From: RGIG2560 sp964418385 | GTDB lineage: Bacteria; Patescibacteriota; Microgenomatia; UBA1400; PJMF01 | Length of the DNA stretch: 8,359 bases | NCBI GenBank assembly: GCA_964418385.1 | Contig: CAYQLH010000040.1 | Location: 1-8,359, forward strand | Reading direction: 5' to 3' | Part shown: positions 6,270-8,359 of the stretch, piece after piece | Layout: each line of letters begins with the position of its first letter | Numbering within the stretch: position 1 is the stretch's first letter | The notes under the pieces: model-generated | Database searches by the model: none | The model's input: the letters and a program-made list of their open reading frames with translations, nothing else | Told to the model about the DNA's origin: nothing | Position numbers and translations under genes: made by a program

Positions 6270-7559
6270 TTACAAATATTTATCATAGTTTTGTTCGACG
6301 GCGGTGCCTTCGACGGTTTTGTTGACTTCCAAGATGACGGAAACCGCAATCAGCAAACTCGTGCCACCAATGGCGAGTGAGCCGATATCAGGAATCAAAT
6401 ATTGGATTAAAAATGGTAAAATGGCGATAATTCCAAGGAAAATGCCATCCACAAATGTAAGGCGACGCATCATGGTTTCCAAAAAGACTTGAGTGCGCGC
6501 ACCTGGGCGAATACCAGGAATGAACGCGCCGGATTTTTTGAGTTCATCGCTGATGTCTTGAGTGTCAAAAAATAGCATCGCCGAAAAATAAGAAAACACG
6601 AAAACAATCAGGAAATAGACAACGATATACCAAGGATTGGACTGCGAAAACCAAGTTTTGAGATTGGTACCAAAAGTGTACCAAAATGAAGCGGGATCAA
6701 GATTGGTCAGCAGACTCCCGATAAAAGAAGGCACTGACATCAGTGTCACCGCAAAAATAATGGGCATGACACCCACAGAGTTAAGTTTCACCGGCAAGAA
6801 AGTGGTCTGACCGCCCACCTGACGACTGCCTTGGACACGGCGCGCATATTGGATGGGCACTTTGCGCACCGACATATCCATCGCCACCACCACTGCCACT
6901 ACACCGATAATACCAGCAATCAAAACGAGAAGCTTGAGTAAACCGCCTTGATTGGCAAGCGTGTCCAATTGGGCAAAGGTGCTGGGAAGTTGGCTGACGA
7001 TACCCAAAAGCATGATCATCGAAGTCCCGTTGCCAATACCATAGGCGCCGATCAGCTCTGAAAGCCAAAGCATGATAAACGAACCAACTGTCAAGAAAAA
7101 AATTAAAGTGGCAACTACCGCGAAACCGTCACCCGTTAAAATGTGACTACTGCGCAAAATCGCAATAATAGAAAAACTTTGAATGACCGCCACCGGGAGC
7201 GAGAGCAAGCGAGTATATTGATTGAGTTTGAGTCGGCCCTTTTCGCCGTCTTTTTGCATTTCTTTAAGTTTGGGCCAAACAAAAGTTAAAAGTTGCATGA
7301 TAATCGAGGCAGTAATATACGGACTAATACCAACTGCTACCAGCGAAAGTGTGGACAAGGTGCCGCCAGCCACGATATCAAGGAAGCTTAAAAATTCGTA
7401 GGCGTTAAACATGGATGCCAATGCGTCTTTATTGACAAAAGGTAAGGGAACATTGGCAATCAAACGCGCGCAAACGAAAATCAAAAGCGTAAAGCCAATT
7501 TTGCGTTTGAGCTCTGGGCTCGCCATAACTTTGCTAAAAAATTGTTGCACTTTTTGCAT
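6270..7559 (-). CDS. secY: Protein translocase subunit SecY
   Basis: Central channel of the Sec translocon in the cytoplasmic membrane, with SecE and SecG, driven by SecA or the ribosome. The 429-residue protein is full length with ten predicted membrane helices. Recognisable motifs are GISPYITASIIMQLL (77-91), the plug region near 60-70, GIGNGTS (174-180), the cytosolic loop RKVPIQYARRVQGSR (232-246), LNSVGVMPIIFA (259-270), and the C5 loop LKKSGAFIPGIRPG (340-353) needed for SecA and ribosome contact. The ATG at 7559 has no Shine-Dalgarno; an extended -10 sequence lies 13 bases upstream, so the leader may be only about seven bases. It is first of secY-adk-map, but the usual upstream ribosomal-protein genes (rplO, rpmD, rpsE) are absent; a polysaccharide-export ATPase gene precedes it. 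Confidence 0.97.
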   Translation of the reverse strand: MQKVQQFFSKVMASPELKRKIGFTLLIFVCARLIANVPLPFVNKDALASMFNAYEFLSFLDIVAGGTLSTLSLVAVGISPYITASIIMQLLTFVWPKLKEMQKDGEKGRLKLNQYTRLLSLPVAVIQSFSIIAILRSSHILTGDGFAVVATLIFFLTVGSFIMLWLSELIGAYGIGNGTSMIMLLGIVSQLPSTFAQLDTLANQGGLLKLLVLIAGIIGVVAVVVAMDMSVRKVPIQYARRVQGSRQVGGQTTFLPVKLNSVGVMPIIFAVTLMSVPSFIGSLLTNLDPASFWYTFGTNLKTWFSQSNPWYIVVYFLIVFVFSYFSAMLFFDTQDISDELKKSGAFIPGIRPGARTQVFLETMMRRLTFVDGIFLGIIAILPFLIQYLIPDIGSLAIGGTSLLIAVSVILEVNKTVEGTAVEQNYDKYL

Positions 7560-7572
7560 AACCAGAGTCTAT

Positions 7573-7581
7573 ATTGTAACA
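7573..7581 (-). promoter_or_regulatory. Probable extended -10 promoter of secY-adk-map
   Basis: The minus strand reads TGTTACAAT: TACAAT (five of six consensus bases) with a TGT extension. No good -35 hexamer is seen at 16-18 bases. A start about seven bases downstream (near 7566) leaves a leader of about seven bases before the secY ATG. An inverted repeat, CACAA-GT-TTGTG (7580-7591), overlaps the upstream edge of the element and might be a regulator site. Confidence 0.5.
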
Positions 7582-7635
7582 CAAGTTTGTGAATTTTTGG
7601 GGGCAATTTTGCCGCTAATGGAAGCGTAGACATCG

Positions 7636-8359
7636 TCAGACATCATCGTGAGACGCGGCTTGATACTCAATACCGAGACACTCAGCATAGCGACGGATGA
7701 CATCTAATGGTTGTCCAACACAGACGAGGTCGCCGTAATTGATAAAAGCGGCACGATCGCAAAGATTTTCTACTTGCGTGAGACCGTGACCAACGTACAG
7801 GATAGTTTTACCTGCTTTTTTAAAGTCTTTCATGAGTTCGGTACATTTATGCTGAAAACGAGCGTCGCCGACACTTAAAATTTCGTCCACCAGCAAAATG
7901 TCAAAAGGCACGTGAATCGCAACGCTAAAAGCGAGGCGCGTGTACATTCCAGAGCTATAATGCTTAACTGGCTCATCAATAAAGTCGCCAATTTCGCTGA
8001 AGTCAATGATTTTTTGGATTAAAGGTTCGGTTTGTTTTTTGGTAAGACCAAGAATAGATGCATTGAGATAAATATTCTCCCGACCGGTCATATCCGCGTG
8101 GAAACCAGCACCAAGTTCAATTAAGGGCGTAATCCGACCATGCACGCTGACAGTACCACATGTGGGCTGAGAAACATTGGCAATGAGCTTAAGCAGGGTA
8201 CTTTTACCAGAACCATTGGGACCAATAATGCCAAAAGCTTCACCGCGGTGCACGTCAAAAGTGATGTCTTTGAGTGCCCAAAAAGAATCCACAACGCCTT
8301 TTTTGCCATGACGCATAAGCGCCGGTAGCATTTCCTTGAAAGTGCGCTGTTTTTGGCGG
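7636..8359 (-). CDS. ABC-2 type polysaccharide/teichoic acid exporter ATPase, Wzt/TagH-like (5' partial)
   Basis: Nucleotide-binding subunit that powers export of a lipid-linked polysaccharide or teichoic acid through a separate ABC-2 membrane partner, not in this window. Counting from Met at 8331: Walker A GPNGSGKST (37-45), signature YSSGMYTRLAFSVA (125-138), Walker B ILLVDE (145-150) followed by the subfamily hallmark ILSVGDARFQHKC (151-163), and switch His182 in VGHG. The reading frame continues upstream of Met 8331 without a stop to the window edge, encoding RQKQRTFKE, which resembles the N-terminal segment of Wzt/TagH proteins before the FWALKD motif. The true start is therefore probably beyond 8359. 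It ends about 16 residues after RRYAECLG and lacks the C-terminal carbohydrate-recognition domain of long Wzt proteins, so it is the short form. A 76-base gap separates it from secY, with no convincing terminator. Confidence 0.92.
   Translation of the reverse strand, partial: RQKQRTFKEMLPALMRHGKKGVVDSFWALKDITFDVHRGEAFGIIGPNGSGKSTLLKLIANVSQPTCGTVSVHGRITPLIELGAGFHADMTGRENIYLNASILGLTKKQTEPLIQKIIDFSEIGDFIDEPVKHYSSGMYTRLAFSVAIHVPFDILLVDEILSVGDARFQHKCTELMKDFKKAGKTILYVGHGLTQVENLCDRAAFINYGDLVCVGQPLDVIRRYAECLGIEYQAASHDDV

Noticed and set aside
7600..7620. GGCAAAATTGCC hairpin after the exporter ATPase as an intrinsic terminator
   Set aside because: The stem is only four to five base pairs and no T run follows on the minus strand.
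7636..7638. Possible reassignment of TGA to glycine, as in some CPR groups
   Set aside because: No in-frame TGA occurs inside any gene, normal glycine codons are common, and the single TGA falls at a sensible protein end.

Overview
The window holds nine protein-coding genes. They look like genes of a small-genome bacterium, tentatively of the Patescibacteria/CPR type. The clues are a type IV pilin-like protein with an Ala-Phe leader cleavage site, a short adenylate kinase without a LID insertion, a divergent methionine aminopeptidase, and a secY-adk-map block away from its usual ribosomal-protein neighbours. Eight of the nine stops are TAA and one is TGA; nothing suggests recoding of TGA. The assignment is an inference and other lineages are not excluded.

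Positions 1-766: a plus-strand pilin-like gene ends just before a strong GC-rich hairpin. The hairpin is flanked by A and T runs and probably ends transcription from both sides. Positions 766-4243: a minus-strand, tightly spaced operon of three genes. In transcription order they are a VTC-domain polyphosphate polymerase-like protein, a DUF4956 multi-spanning membrane protein, and a 693-residue exported beta-helix protein of the Cthe_2159 carbohydrate-binding type. A cytosolic polymer-synthesising domain, a membrane protein and a surface carbohydrate-binding protein in one transcript suggest one envelope-linked system of unknown function. This is the most interesting part of the window.

Positions 4244-4339: a divergent control region with two copies, in opposite orientation, of the same 11-base extended -10 element. 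One faces the VTC operon, the other a small four-helix membrane protein of the PF04020 (YvlD/phage-holin-like) family at 4340-4750. Both predicted transcripts begin at or within a few bases of the first ATG, so translation may be leaderless. Positions 4751-4930 are non-coding between convergent genes and hold a 12-bp inverted repeat.

Positions 4931-7559: minus-strand secY-adk-map, the protein-export channel plus two housekeeping enzymes, apparently with its own extended -10 promoter in front of secY. Positions 7636-8359: the ATPase of a Wzt/TagH-type polysaccharide or teichoic-acid exporter, same strand, whose 5' end lies beyond the window. Pilin, surface beta-helix protein, polysaccharide exporter and SecY together give the region a cell-envelope theme, though only the VTC and secY groups look like operons.
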